DNA of 64,000 bases from Apostichopus japonicus (GCF_037975245.1 NC_092576.1:8821501-8885500); one strand, 5' to 3'; positions 12,401 to 27,400 are shown, counted from the stretch's first letter. Numbers and translations: made by a program. Notes: generated by a model not told the origin, from the letters alone.

Positions 12401-15400
12401 ATATCAGAGTTGGTTTGTTAAAACAAGCTGATTTGAAGCATCTAGAGCAGACAATCTCAAAAGGCAGCATACAGAACCGGTCAAATCTGGCAAACGTAAG
12501 ATATCAACCCGCCTGCGAAGAATTTGTCCACGATCTTGGACAAATTACATTATGTAGGACTCTTGAGCACTTAGGCTAGAGTGCTCTACTGGCCTGTAGA
12601 CCCTGCAATTGGTTAGTCTAGGTACATAGATGCCTATATGCCTACATGCCTATAGAAAAACAGTCCTGAAATTCACTCAAGCATTAATAATTTGTTACTT
12701 GATAGCATAAACTAGCCCAAGTACTCACATTAGAATTCATCCTTGAGTGCACCTAATTAATTGACCAGCCACCATATGATTGTAAACACAAGTGCTCTAA
12801 TGGCCAGCACTACTTTCCTGTGTGAAGACAAATTTTGCTTGATCCCTGAAATAATACACTGTGTGTTTAATCATGAATTTGTGCAGAGGATCGTTCAGTA
12901 TGGGTAGCATTACCAACCCCGGGTAGATATTCAATCTCCCCTGATTGTGGCCAAAAAAAGGGGACATGGGTGGTAGTTGCTATAGGCAGGGAAGATCATA
13001 ATGTATGAGATTGATCATATTGGTTGTTTTCTGACACTTGATTCAGACCGATGTTGTTCTTTGAGCCCTACTGAAATTGCAAGGTCGAACCCGAGATTGA
13101 GTAACATCAAATAGTGAACCTTAAGCAGAAACAAGAAATGTTTACTGATAAGTAAATAAGGTTTGTATTCGACCAACTGTCAATTTTAGTCCCAACATGA
13201 AAGACTGCATGCGAATTGAAGTGTCATACTAGCAACCATTTACCTTCATCTGGACAAGGTCCATCCACCAAAGTGATATCATCTAATCCTATGTCACCGA
13301 ACGAGCTTCTGCCGACTTCTCCCTCGATTAGGACCTGGAGGAAGATATCAATCAGATGTTGTTTTAAATATTTCTCATTTCTGTTTATTCAAATGAAGTC
13401 AGACCTTCACTCAGAGGTACTATCCTTACTCCACTCAGAGGTACCATCTTTAATCAACTCAGAGGTACCATCTATACTCCATTCACAGGTACCATCTTTA
13501 CTCCACTCCTGAGGTACCATCTATTCTCCACTCAGAGGAACCATCTTTACTCCACTCAGAGGTACGATCTTTACTCCACTCAAAGGTACCATCTTTACTC
13601 CACTCATAACCGCAAGAAATAGTTCTGATAAATTAGCAGTCGCATTTTATTTCAAGGTATACATCAATTATAACAATCATAACAAGTTGAAGGTTTAGTC
13701 TTGTTCAAGGTCAAGGTCATCTCACAGGACTTTACATTTAACCCCCTGTCATTGGTAACTTGTCATACCCCCACACCAAAGTGTCCACAATTCAAACAAT
13801 CCCTCCTGGAGCACTACAATGCACCACATCTACATGTCCCCTTGGGGACTTCCCATAGGGTGCAGCCACAAACAGGGTTACACAACTATATTTACAAGGT
13901 ACCTTGCAAGTCCCCATTTATACACCAGGGTGCAGAGAGGCAATGGAGAGTGCCTTGCCCAAGGACACACCATAATGATCAGGCCAGGGCTCGAACCTGC
14001 AAACCTTAGATCACAAGTCCACAGCCTGAACCAATTGACCAAAACGCTCCCACAAAGCTAATGTAAGGAACTTTCATTACTTTGGAACCCTTAATTACAA
14101 GTGATCTTATCTTGACCAAGGATACAACATAATGATCTGGCCAGGACTCTAACCTGCAAACCTTCGATCACAAGTCCACTGCCTTAACAACTACGCTCTA
14201 GTATGCAATTTTTCTACGCAGTAACCTTATAGTTACCCATCAAACTTGTCCATACATACCTCAAAGTCGTTATTCGTCTCTATTTGCACCGTGCCGGGAA
14301 GCCACTGTTTACCGCGGTCCCCGGTATGAATCCATTTCAGGGTGTAGGTTGGACTCTGGCTGTTATAGATGCCTACAGAGACATTGAGGAAGCCTACAGA
14401 ACTGCCATACAGATGATACCAGAAGGTCATGCATTGCATACCATTCTGGTTAGCTTGTTGCCGTGGTGATAAAATGGCGGATACAGACTTGTAGATTGCT
14501 GGGTGACGAGCAGACATGTAAATGTAATAACCTGAAAATAATAATACAGAAGCAAAGAAAGAAAGATATGAGGACATTTCTTCTATTTTAATAGTAGAAA
14601 TAGACCCAAAACCCATAGCGTATTTTCCTGTCCTACACTAATCGGGCACATGTCCACCTGACCATATATGCCTAAGCAGTCGAGTCCAAACATAAGATAC
14701 ACTGACTGAACAATTTTTCACCCCCCCCCCCCCCCGTCTGGCCTAGCTAACTTGATCCGCCACTTTGTCTTCATTATTTCACATTCGGTTCGGCCTGAGT
14801 GTACATTCTACTACAAAGCATCAAGATCCTTAGAGGTTAGTCAGTTGTACAATTAGCTTCACATCACACAATAGATTCAAGCAGATGTAGCTGGAGATAT
14901 GATCTTGTGGTCAGCAGGGAGAATAATCATATAATTCACTGTGACAGCTTCCAGAGTGGGAGATAAAAGTGGTATTGATGTCACCTAGCTTGGTTAAGGT
15001 TTGCCCCAGATTTTTTAGGGGCAAAAATTCACTATGCTACTTAACACTAGTCTAGAGTGAACGAAGAAAATTTTACATTTAATATTTCCATATGTCAGAT
15101 GTTGTATTATTAATATATGTAATTTGAACAACAACAACAACCACAAACACTTGATGGGGAGACTACACACAAATTTAAAAAAAAATAAGAAAAATTCTCA
15201 TGCGACTGAGACTTGTAGCTTGCTCAACGGCATCGAACCATTATAAGTATTGCATAAAAATTCTGGCAATCGGGTGCCAATTTGTGAAAGGAGGAATTAG
15301 GTCTTTAACGACAGAATTGCTTATTCTCAGGTTGGATTACCAGAAAAGCCAATAACAAATTCAATCAGGTAAATCCACAAAATAGGTAAATCACTTCTAG

Positions 15401-18400
15401 TTTTAATTCACCTAGCAATTTGCGTTTGATAAACAGAAAACAAGGATTACACAAAAATATGCCGTCTGCAACCAAGTGCTATTTGCAAGCACTTGTTCTT
15501 ATCTTGGACATCATGTTTGATATCCTTGGTAAGTAGATGTCCAAGTACTTCTGTACACACGGGGTGGGGGTGCCCTCTAGTAGTCAATGGTAGAGTGGTA
15601 TTTGATTATTAACTATCATTCATTCCTGCTGAAAATCATGCCATGGGGGCTTATAAATACAACGGTGTGAGTGCAAAAGAGTGCAATGAATCATGGGGCT
15701 AGGGTGCATATTACATCATTCTTTCGCTAATCATGAGGGTCTGTGTATGATATTATTCCAAATTATGAGCATTTGAATATTATGCATCGTTTTGCATATG
15801 CATAAGTTTGCACATGCATTACTTTTCATATGTATATTTTACATATATGCATAAGCATTTGCATGTGCATTTCCATATGCAATTTTGCATATGCATCATT
15901 CTGTATGGTATGAGCGAGGGTTAATTGGTTCAATAAACAGGGGGAGGGGAGGGGCGAGGGAGGGAGGGAGGGGGAAGGAAAAGGGTGAAGGAGGAGAATC
16001 ATATGGTGCATTATGGTTCCAAAGAGGGTGTAAGCTGACACAGGCTATAATAGTACCATACATTCATCATAGATATTGTAATACCTCATAGCGGTTAAAT
16101 ACACTGTCATTTTTTTTAGTTTTTGATTATCATGTATAAACCTATTTTTGTCTTTTCCTTTCGCATCAACTGGTCACTAGCTTTGACAAACAGCATTGCT
16201 TTTTTCCATCATGTCATAATTCCTCAGTTTTATTAATAACTACTTGTACTTCAGTTTTGTAATTTGAGCTTGAACTCATGGTAATCTTTGACTTTATCTT
16301 TCTCTCTCTGTGTCATTCGTAATTTAGTCATAATTCTCACTCTTGATTATTCTGATATATACGTTCTTTCTCCTGTTTTTTTCCATTCTTAATCTTTACC
16401 GTTTGCTTGCGGGGAGTGGTCCCCGTCAGGACCGTTTGATGTGCCTCCTACCGGCCCCTTATTAACGATCCAATCAAAGTCATCGTCTTCTGATTGTTCC
16501 CATCCACAGGTTCCGTAATCAAAGTTACAATCAAAAGTCTGGAAAAACGGCGGATCGGCATCTTCCGGGAAAACTGAGAATAAACGAATCAAAAATATAT
16601 AATATCGTGGTAGCATATTTTTGTTTTCCTGGGATGATTTTATATTCTTGGTTAACCTTGCAGTAAATTTAAGTAGTTGAAGGACAAGGCCTCTGTTGCT
16701 AAAACACCTCTCGCATAACCTTGCAGTAAATTTAAATAGTTGAAGGACAAGGCCTCTGCTGTTAAAACATCTCTTTTGTTAATCACTTTATTACAGCGAA
16801 GTTTTGATAGCCAAGTAAACATTTCAAATTTATCAGGCTTCATGGATAAATCAACAAGGAAGATTATAATCGTAGGGCTTTTGAAGTATATTTGCAGTGC
16901 CTTGTGGTATCACGGACCACATACTGTGATTCTATCCACTCCAAGGAAGAATTCACAGGCTTAGCCAATCATAGCAAGTTACACTTCATCCACCATATTT
17001 TGAGTGAGGGAAGAGATACTGAGGTGGGGTTTAAAACAAACATGTTTTAACAGTTTCCATATACCACCGAACACCCTTTTAATAAATGTTTCAAAAAATT
17101 CTACAATACATAACACATACAACACAACATCTGAGAAACTGAATTCTAGTCTATTTGAACACAAGAAATACTGGATTTGTGGATCTAAAAAATTACAACA
17201 AATTTTGGACCCACAAACTAAATTGTGGATCCGACGCCTTTGCACCATTCAACCACATGGTCTCAACGTCCGAGAAGGGAATAAGTAATCCTTAGTTTGT
17301 TTTTGTTTCAGTTTAGAAGAAGATCCTTGCTAAGATGGAATTGTCAGGCCCCTCTACCTGTTACCTACCCAGGCTTTTTGCAGCTGTAGAGGAGCAGTTT
17401 GTTAACAGTACTTTTCTTTCTAAGAAACACTAGAGTCTGTGGGGAATGAAAAGACTTGAAATGTCTTGAATAAACTTACCATCACAGCTTGAATAGATCA
17501 TTTCAATATCGTCTATGGCTATATCTCCAGAATAGCCATTACCCTTGATTGCGACTATTTCAATCTATAATGTGAAGAAAACATACGTTAAAAGAATGAA
17601 TACGAAAAAAGAAAGAAAATTAGCTGTTTGCTACGACGTTATGGCAGGAAGTCAACAAAAATAGCACAGCAAAGTTCTAACAGCCTTCCCGTTTTCTGAT
17701 ATCATCAAACGGATACGACTGAGTAAAATTCCCCTTGGTATGAGAATGACTATAGTGGTGCAGTGGTGCACAAAAGGAGGGGGGTGGGACAGAGGGGCCA
17801 GCCCCTTAACTAGCCATTCATGTTCTATAGTGTCAAGTGAAGTAAAAAAACATTATTTCTTTCCTTAGTTTCAAATGTATCTTTCATGCCAGCCACTGAT
17901 ACTCCAGATACAGATAATTCATGCACAAGACTCTAACTTTTGCAATAATAATAATAATAATAAATGAGACTTATATAGCCATTGCTCAAGGCACTTTACA
18001 AAGAAAGTAAATTAATTTAGAAAATAACAAGTGAAAAAATGGGTCTTAAGTAGACTTTTGAAAGTAGAAAGTTGATAGCAAGTTCCAATGTGATCTGGTA
18101 ACTTGTTCCAGAGATAAGAGCCAGAGTATTCGAAGATTCTGTAACCATAGGTCTTCAAGCATGGTTTAGGAACAGTTAAATACAGTTTGTTGGAGGAACG
18201 AAGTGTGCGAGTTGGAATACAACTAGATTATGACTTCATAAAACATTTTATTTTATGCTCCCTATGTATCTACAAGCTTTCACCAACAGTGCTGGAATGA
18301 TCAGATCACTCACCATATATGGATCTGTTATATTGATGTAAGTTTTCCCATTGAGCCACTCGGCCTCCCCACGACTTTGTTCACCAAACTGTCCCCAGAC

Positions 18401-21400
18401 CAGCTGAGTATCTTGTACTGTTGACACAAGGTCCGTGGTCGTGTGGACAAGAAGATTCCCAATGTGTTGACCATACATGTGGTACCAGAATGACAGGCAC
18501 AGGTGTGGGATCTCAAACGGTGGGGACATCAACACAGCAGCATGACCATTATCACCCAGGCTGCTCTCAATGAATAAATAGGTTCCTGTGAGAAGATAAA
18601 ACAATAGCATCAATATAGCTGTGTTCATTTCATCCAGGCTGCTCTCAATGAATAAATAGGTTCCTGTGAGAAGATAAACTCATAGCATCAACATAGCAGT
18701 GTTCATTTGACCCAGGCTGCTCTCAATGAATAAATAGGTTCCTGTGAGAAGATACAATCATAGCATCAATATAGCAGTGTTAATATCAGACAGGCTGCTC
18801 TCAATGAATAAATAGGTTCCTCAGATAAGATAAAATCATAGCATCAATATAGCAGTGTTCATTTCACCCAGGCTGCTCTCAATGAATAAATAGGTTCCTC
18901 AGATAAGATAAAATCATAGCATCAATATAGCAGTGTTCATTTCACCCAGGCTGCTCTCAATGAATAAATAGGTTCCTGTGAAAAGACACACCATGGGAAG
19001 GAGGGATGGAGGAGAAGTGAAGGGGTAAGGCATACAATAATATCAAGTTTCATATTAGTAGACTGACCTTCATCATTCCCCAACGTGTGGTCAGTGCTTG
19101 GACCAGTACCTTGTGTGACCGTCTTCCCTGATCCCTCGATCCAATCCATGTCATCGGCGAAGGAATTCTGCCAAACACACATACCATTCTCAAAGTCACA
19201 GCTTCCTGAAAATGACAAACAGTCATACCATCATGCAAGGACATCAAGGTAAATAGCTATTACGAAGGATTTTCTTTTAAAATCCTGTCACATCAATGCT
19301 TAATATATATATTAAAACGTTATTCTGGTGGCTGAAGTTGATTGCTAAGCAAACTTGGGGAAAATTGTAACTTTAAATCAAAATCTCATAGCATTCTGTA
19401 TCCTAACGATATAAATTTATTTAAATTCTATGATAACTTGTAAATTTATTTATGCCAGTGGAATAGATAATGTCACCAGGCCCTTCAGCTGAATACAGTT
19501 CATCTTTAATTTCTTTTTTACAATTTGTCAATTTATCCACAGAGGAAAAGAATATTTCCACAAAAAAGATACATTTTGACAAAATTTGAAGTACAGAGGA
19601 CTTAGATAGCCAAGTCAACATAACAAATGGATCAGATTTCATGGATAAATCAACAAGAAGATTATAATTTAGTGTTCAAAGTTTTTCTAGTAGTTGTGAA
19701 GGATCTTATATTGTCTCTCTTAAAATACTATTGTTCCTTTGCATTGTTGGACTTGTATATTAATTTGATTGTTGTGTTTATAACATTTAGCGATACTTTG
19801 TATATAACATTTGGCAGTGTGATGTATATAACATTTAGCAATGCGATACCGGATAAATGTATTCCCCGACATACATACTTTACCTTCCTCATCTGGACAG
19901 ATGCTGTTAGCGGCAAAACCGACCTCATCTATCGCTATGTGTCCTCTCGTTCCACCTCCAACAACGCCCTCTATCACGATCTGGTAACTTGAACTTTGCC
20001 TGATGTGTAGCTGACCTTTGTACCAACTGTTGCCAAGGTTACCAATACGGGTCCAAAGAGCAGGTCCTTGATGATCCTTTATCTACGACCAACGTATGAA
20101 TATGATAAGTTCAATAATATGCAGACTTATTATTATTTAGTTGCATTCTGTAGCAGCAATATCTCACTTTTATCACAAAACTAAATTCAATATTAACCCT
20201 GCAGGTTTTGATGCTAAATTCGGATGGGAGGAAATGGGACAAAACTGAAGTGAACAGACTTTCCGTTCAGTACCATGATGTTTAGTGTACACGAAAACTA
20301 ATTCCCTTCCTACAAACATCTTTTTCTAAGGTGGACTACATCTGTACACTTAGTTTCATAGATCACAAGATCCCCTAGATAAAGAATTCTAGGAATTTAA
20401 GTAAAACCCATAGAGGGCCATAGATTTGACTAACCATGAAGTTCATCATTTATATTCTTCTCTTTTTTATAATTACCTTGATACTGAGTGAACCGATATC
20501 ACTTCCATACATGTGATATGAGAAGACCCAACAGACGTCTTTACCCCATTCCGCCGGGTCAACCACCGCTGAAGTCAGACGGGCGGTGTCTCCGGCCCGC
20601 TGAGAGGAGGTAACGTTGAGGAACAGGTAAGTACCCGTTGGAGTCCCATAGGTTGCATCTGTAGATGGGCCTGTACCTGGGGTGTCTGTGCTTCCCTGAT
20701 TAGAGGCCCAATCAAAATCATCAGAGGTATCTTGAGTGTAACCGCACAGGGTGGGAATTTCAAAGTCGCACCCATCCACGCCTGTGATTGGACAATCGCC
20801 AGCCACTGCAGACACGTCATCCAAGGCTATATCACCCCTGAAATTGCTCCCTCTGGTACCTTCGTAGATTATCTGTTGATGTACATTTATTTTTCCCTTT
20901 AAAAGTCTACAATACATTCCCCAAATATGCTACAAATTCAAAATCATGGTAGCATATCCCCAACTGTTAAGATCCCCAACTGTTAAGATGTATTTAACCA
21001 TGGAGCCTAAACAGCATGTCACCTCTAAATGACATTTCATTGGTCAATTGATATAACAATCCTGAATGATTGAAAAGACTGACAAAAGGTTAGAACCCCC
21101 TACAGAGAAGCCTACCTTTAACAGACTGTTAGGAAATTAAGCAGACTGAAGTGTGGAGGCAATTCTACATTATCAGTAACAAGGAAACTGCAAAAACGAG
21201 GATATGTGTAGCTCGCGAACTTTGATGATACAAATGTAAAGACTTACACGAGAGTAGCAGTACAAAGCCTGGCTATTTTTATTTTCACGCTTTCACAATC
21301 TCTGGAGCGCTTAAAAAGAAATGGTAGTTTGACATATTTTGCATAGTTTTTAAGCAAAAGCTACGGCTTCTGACTTTAGTGCTTGAAAAGTATCAGCTGT

Positions 21401-24400
21401 TGGTGATATTGATTATCACAGCCCTGATGACAGTTGTGATAATTGTGATAATTGGACACAAAGAAACCTACACAAACAAACTTGTACCTGAAATTCTTTA
21501 TTCATGTCCATGGTGATTTGCCCATATAACCATGTTGGTCCCTGGTCACCAGCCTTGGTCCAGGTAGGACTACCAAGAGTGGGTAAGGCAGTCGGCTTCA
21601 GGTACACATTGAGGGTGTCGATGTCCTGGCCATACATGTGATACCAAAACTCAATACAATGTTTACCAGAAGAGCTTATGACATCGCTGATTAACCTTGC
21701 TTTTGTCCCTGGTGCCTTTCCACTGGCCTCTATGAAAGCATAAAAGCCTGCACCTTTAGAAGAACAAATGTTTCACATGAAAAATACAAATAAATAGAAA
21801 GAGTCACAGAAAAGAAATAATGTTTGATGGCAGAAATGTAACGAAACTGCAGTTACAATAAATCTTCCTCATAGACTCACATTATTATATAAACAATAAC
21901 ATTGCAATTTGATCATTACAACTGCAGTAGGCCTAAGCCTATATTAGTTTAATTAGCAGTAGTGTATGTACCATTTAATACTATGATGCAGAGTTCTGCT
22001 CTGATGCACAGGGTTCTCAGGTTCTTTAAACGAATAATCTTTGTTTAGTAAATGAATAAATAGGCCTAAATTGAATTGTGTCCTGAGTGTTCTGACACAT
22101 GTTTTGCTTAAATCTAATGTTACTTGTTAATGTTAGGCTACCTCAAATTGTATTTTGCCCTTGTTGTGTTTGCTGGCAGGGTTTTTCTTGATTACATTCC
22201 TCCAAAGGTTTAACAATAACATCAGAGTCTAGTTCTATTACTTAGAGAGTATAGCCAGTATGACTCTGAGTATTGCGAAGTTCGGAACACAGGAAGTTCG
22301 GACACCCCTAAGAAATACACAATTTCACCATGACAATCTACAGCAAGAGCCAATTGCACAAAAAACTATGATGATAAAGTTATTTTTTCTGCAAAAAAAA
22401 GTACTTACATATTTGTCAATAAAAGGAAATTATAGTTTTGGGGTGTTTTAAGGCTTAGGTGTCCGAACGTCTCAGTGTCCTGATGCTACCTGTCAACACA
22501 CAACATTTTGAAGACTGCATCCCTAGCTAACTTTGCTTTGGGATTGGAGCTGTAATTGTCAAGAGTGTGCTGTTAGTGTATGTAGCCTAGGCTACAATGT
22601 ATTTAGCCTGTCAAACTAGTGCTAGATCTCGACTGGACTAGATACTGACGTTAGACCTATCCTAGGTTCTAGTGTAGACAATACCTACATGTATGATCAG
22701 GCCTGGCACAACGTACCGAAGTTAGGCCTAGGCTATAGCCTATGGGCTAGGCTATAGTCCCTCGTAGCCTGGGTTACATTTTTGTGATCTCTGCTAGCTG
22801 CATTTTGCCTAACCAGGGAGCTACTACTCTTACCACTCCCTGGTGTCACAAGAAGTTACATGCAGTCTGAAGATAATCAGCTAATTTCTGCTATTCGTGG
22901 TCGGTTACTGTACCATGACATGTTATCGTGCCACTGACAAGTGTGCTAGCGATCATGTCACACGCATATGGCAAGCCATGTGGGACAAACACTGCATAAT
23001 ATATCCGCGTATTAATTCGAATATATACGCGTATTAATTCATACATGTGTTGTAGCCTACATGTGTAAAGTTTCGCTTTTTGAAGCGATCTCGCCAGCCC
23101 GCCAAGACATTTATCGTTGGTATATGTACACAGCAAGAGCGAAAATGTTTTTTTTTTCGTGTATATTCTAATTAATCCGTGCATATATTGGTTTAATCCC
23201 GATATGTATTTTATTTAATACGTGTATATATTCGAATTAATACGTGTATATATTCGAATTAATACGTGTATATATTCGAATTAATACGCGGATATATTTA
23301 AGCCATATGATTGGCTAATAATATATACGCGTATATATTCCAATTCATTCGCGTATAAATTCCAATTAATACGCGGATATATTATACAGTGTTTGTCCCA
23401 CATGGCTTGCCATACACGCATGACATGGGTGATGTGGGTTGTATTAATCGCAGCTGAAGGCGCTATTTATAAACAGAAATTAAAGGCAGTTAAGGCCCGC
23501 TTACGGTTGCATAGGAGGGTGGTCCCCGGTGAAGTACCAACTACTTCCCTGTTAATTAATTCGTACCTTGACTCCATATATTGGGATTAACATACGACAG
23601 GAGATAATAGTGTCAATATAAAATGGAAATACAAATTTTGTTTCAACACTGGGTGAGAAAGACAGCTAGCCAATTAGAATGTTCATTCTCGAGGAATAAC
23701 TCTTAATTCAGGTCAATTTTGTGGATGCCATCCTGTCAATGGAATAAACAGTGGCATCAAAATCATAGGCGTAGGAATTTTTTTGTAAAATTCGGGCAAA
23801 TTGCTGAGAATTGTTCGGGCACCTACTGAAAGAGGAAAAATTTGAAATGTGTTTTTCAATTTTTTTGGTGAAAATTTGGGCAATATGCTGAGAATATTTC
23901 AGGCACCTACTGAAAGAAGAATAATTTGCAATGTGTTTTTCAATTTTTATTTTTGAAAATTCGGGCAATATGCTGAGAATTTTTCGGGCACCTTCTGAAA
24001 AAAGACACATTTGCAATGTGTTTCTCATTTTTTTGGGGGGGGTAAAAATTTGGGCAATATGCTGAGAATTTTTCGGGCACCTACTGAAAGAACAATAATT
24101 TGCAATGTGTTTTCAATGGTTAAACTGATATTATTATTATTATTGTTACGACTTCCCCAATAATTATAACCAATATGGAAAAGTAATAATACGGAAAATA
24201 TAACCAAAACATGTTATTGTGCATGTCATATAGGCATTCATCGGTTATCGGCATGTGATTTAATAATCGATGAATATCTTTATGATAGCACATTTAGATG
24301 TTGAACGCGCGCGCGTAAAATTTTGGTTATATCATTCGGGCAAGTCGTTACAGTCCCCGAAAATGAAATTAAGCTTCTACGCCCCCCCCCCCCCCCACCT

Positions 24401-27400
24401 ACACACACACACTAAAATTTGTCGGGTTCCTGAATACCCATAATTTAAGCATAGGCTGAGGTTTTCATATTTAAGTTGGGAATGAGAATATTGTTGTCTA
24501 ACTTCTCATTTCCATCAATTAGTTATATATATAAGTAAGGAAAATCATGAAGATTTCAAAGGAGGACCGGCTGATATAACTTGGACACGGGTCTGACCAG
24601 GCTCCCTGTGAACAACTGAAGGTAATTATATGTCAACTTTGGTAATTAGTTTACGAAGTTTGATGGTAAACTAGTACACTATGTATACGATAATAATATC
24701 TTCCTTACTGGTCTTCAGAGTATGGTCCACAGTTGGCCCAGTATTGCCTGTTGTGGTTGGCCCACTTCTTCTTGACCAGTCGAAGTCATGATCCGGTGCC
24801 TGCGTGTAACGGCAGAAGCTATCTTCGAAATCACACTCCACCAATGGTTGAACTGAAAATAAATAAACAAATAAATAAACACTCAAGTCCCCATCAAGAA
24901 CCCTATAGGAGAGAAAGAAAAAAAACTGAAGGCACAAACCAAAAGGGTGGAAGAGGGTTTAACAGGGAAAGGGGGGGGGGGCACAAATAAACTTTGAAGG
25001 GCAGTGGCCGACAAATGACTTTAATTTAATTTTAAGGTTAGGGGGGAAATCGTTAGAACATCCCGACAAAATAAACTCTCTGAATATGTAGGCCACAAGG
25101 TCCAGTACTTGAATATGTTCAGCAAATCGACATACTCATTTAATTTCTGTCCTTTTTTTTGTAATGTTAAACAAAAACGCTACTTTTTTCAAGCTTTATA
25201 TTTTTCGTAAGCGACCTTAAGTTTTACATATTAACAAAAAACCTGAAGGCTAATTTTCCATTACAAACAGTCTGGACCCGCCAAAATATCATAGCGATCC
25301 TAAAACGTTGTCTCCTTTACCGTTGTAGTATATATTGGGCAATCCGACGCTGGTACAAGCATGCAACCCGGTTACTCCTATATATTAGTATTCTCTTTAT
25401 CACTCAGTACTACTAAGTACATTTTGTTTATATCCCTATAAAATGGTATGTAATATTTTGTTCATCATTTGTTATCCTTTGATGTTGTTGCGTTTATTAC
25501 CGTCGTACATGAAGGTTTGAAATCTGGAGGACGTACTTAAGTATACCGGTAACATGTGTTTGGGTATAGCTTATCTTTTCATCAATTGTGAAGTACGCCT
25601 TTAGTAGTTTATAACAAGTACAACACAAAGTGCAGCTTGACATGGATTATTATTAAAAGCAGTATTATGTTTTACAGTGGCCTACAACACTAACCATTAC
25701 ATCAAACTGAGTAACATGCATATAACATATACGACTCTCATATATTTAATCATATGCAAAACTATCCAACTATAGTCTGCTCGAAGGCAACTATAGTCGG
25801 CTCAGGCAACTACAGTATAGTCTGTTCGAAGGCAAGTATGGTCTGTTCAAAGGCAATTGCCTTCGAAAAGTATAGTCTGTTCGAAGGCAACTATAGTCTG
25901 CTCAAGGAAACTGTCTGCTCAGGCAAATATAGTCTGCTCGAAGGCAAATATAGTCTGTTCGAAGCTGGCCACTATTGTCTGCATGAAGGCAAACTATTAT
26001 CTGATAATATACAAATAATGAATGGTTATGAGTGCAATAGTGCAAATATTTCATGAGTTGAAAGATGGAATGTTCCATTCAACGAGGCGCAGCCGATTTG
26101 AATGGAACAAATTACATCTTTCAACGAATGAAATATTTGCACTATTGCACGAATGGAAACCATTCATTATTTGTTTTATACAACACCTTCAAATTTGGAT
26201 ATAATTGGATGTAAAATGTACTCATGCAACAGATTGTTTTGAACAGACAGGTTTCTCTGCTCTCTTACCATTGAAAAAAAGTGCTATCAAAAAAAGTATA
26301 ACCCATGGTTCTATTTCATAGAGTGGAATAGAGCGGATTTTGCATGCAATCGACGAGCAATTGACCAATCAAATGGCCGGAATATTATTAGGTGTTGTAT
26401 AAAAGCAACTATAGCATGCTCAAAGCAACCGTAGTCTGCTCGAAGGCAGCTATAGTCTGATCGAAGGCATCTTTATAGTCTGCATGAAGGTAACTATATA
26501 GTCTGCGCATGCAACTATATAGTCTGCTCGGAGGCAAACTATAGTCTGCTCAAGGCAATATAGTCTATTCGAAGGCAACTATAGTCTTCTCGGAGGCAAC
26601 TGTTATAATGTATACCGTATTATTTCTTTACCCTCCAAGGCTCCAACTATAAGTTTGACTTTTTCAAAGGCTTGGAAATGAAATTAAATACAGTTTAGAG
26701 ATATCACATTGAGCTTAAAGTCTTATGACGCCATCGTGACGTTGCCATGACATTATCAACGGGTGGCTAATGCATCCGCATGTATATACTGGTATAGAAC
26801 TACATTCCCGTCACTTTGTTGCAAAGTTAAACCAACATATTTGATGAGCAGTGTATAGTCTCTAAGGGATGAATGGAGTGCTAAACGTAAGGCCTCGGTG
26901 AGGTGTATACGCGGGTTTAATATTGACCGATAATGTTTCCCTCCATTTCTATTCTATATAATATAGGATAATTTATAATAAGATATAGTATGAAAAAAAT
27001 CTTAGTGCCACTCCCAGCTGTTGTCATAGAAGAATTTTAATTTTATTTGAAGTTTGTACAATTTTTCCGCAATGTGTTTTAAATCGTGTAAAGTACAATG
27101 GAATATAAGCAAGTTAGTCGGATTAATACCAGTTCAGTCGCTCTCCCTGCATCAACAAGAATTATATTTTTCCTCACTTCAAATCCCCCCCGCATTTCCC
27201 CATCGCTATACTTATGTAATTAGTGAAGTTTAAGGTAAGTTGAGAGGGTAACGTTGTCACAGCAACTTTCCAAGCTTATTTAAATTTATATGAAAATGTT
27301 TCCGACATTTTAAAAGCGGTGTAGCCTGCTGTATATTATCTAAGACGACATTATATGTTTGATTGAAAGAACTTTCTAGGAAATATTTCTCTTTCATTAT

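Noticed and set aside
13216-13512. LHSEVPSL-repeat protein
   Set aside because: It is a translation of the 24-bp tandem repeat (24 is divisible by three, so frames stay open); it also overlaps the MAM4 end exon on the other strand.
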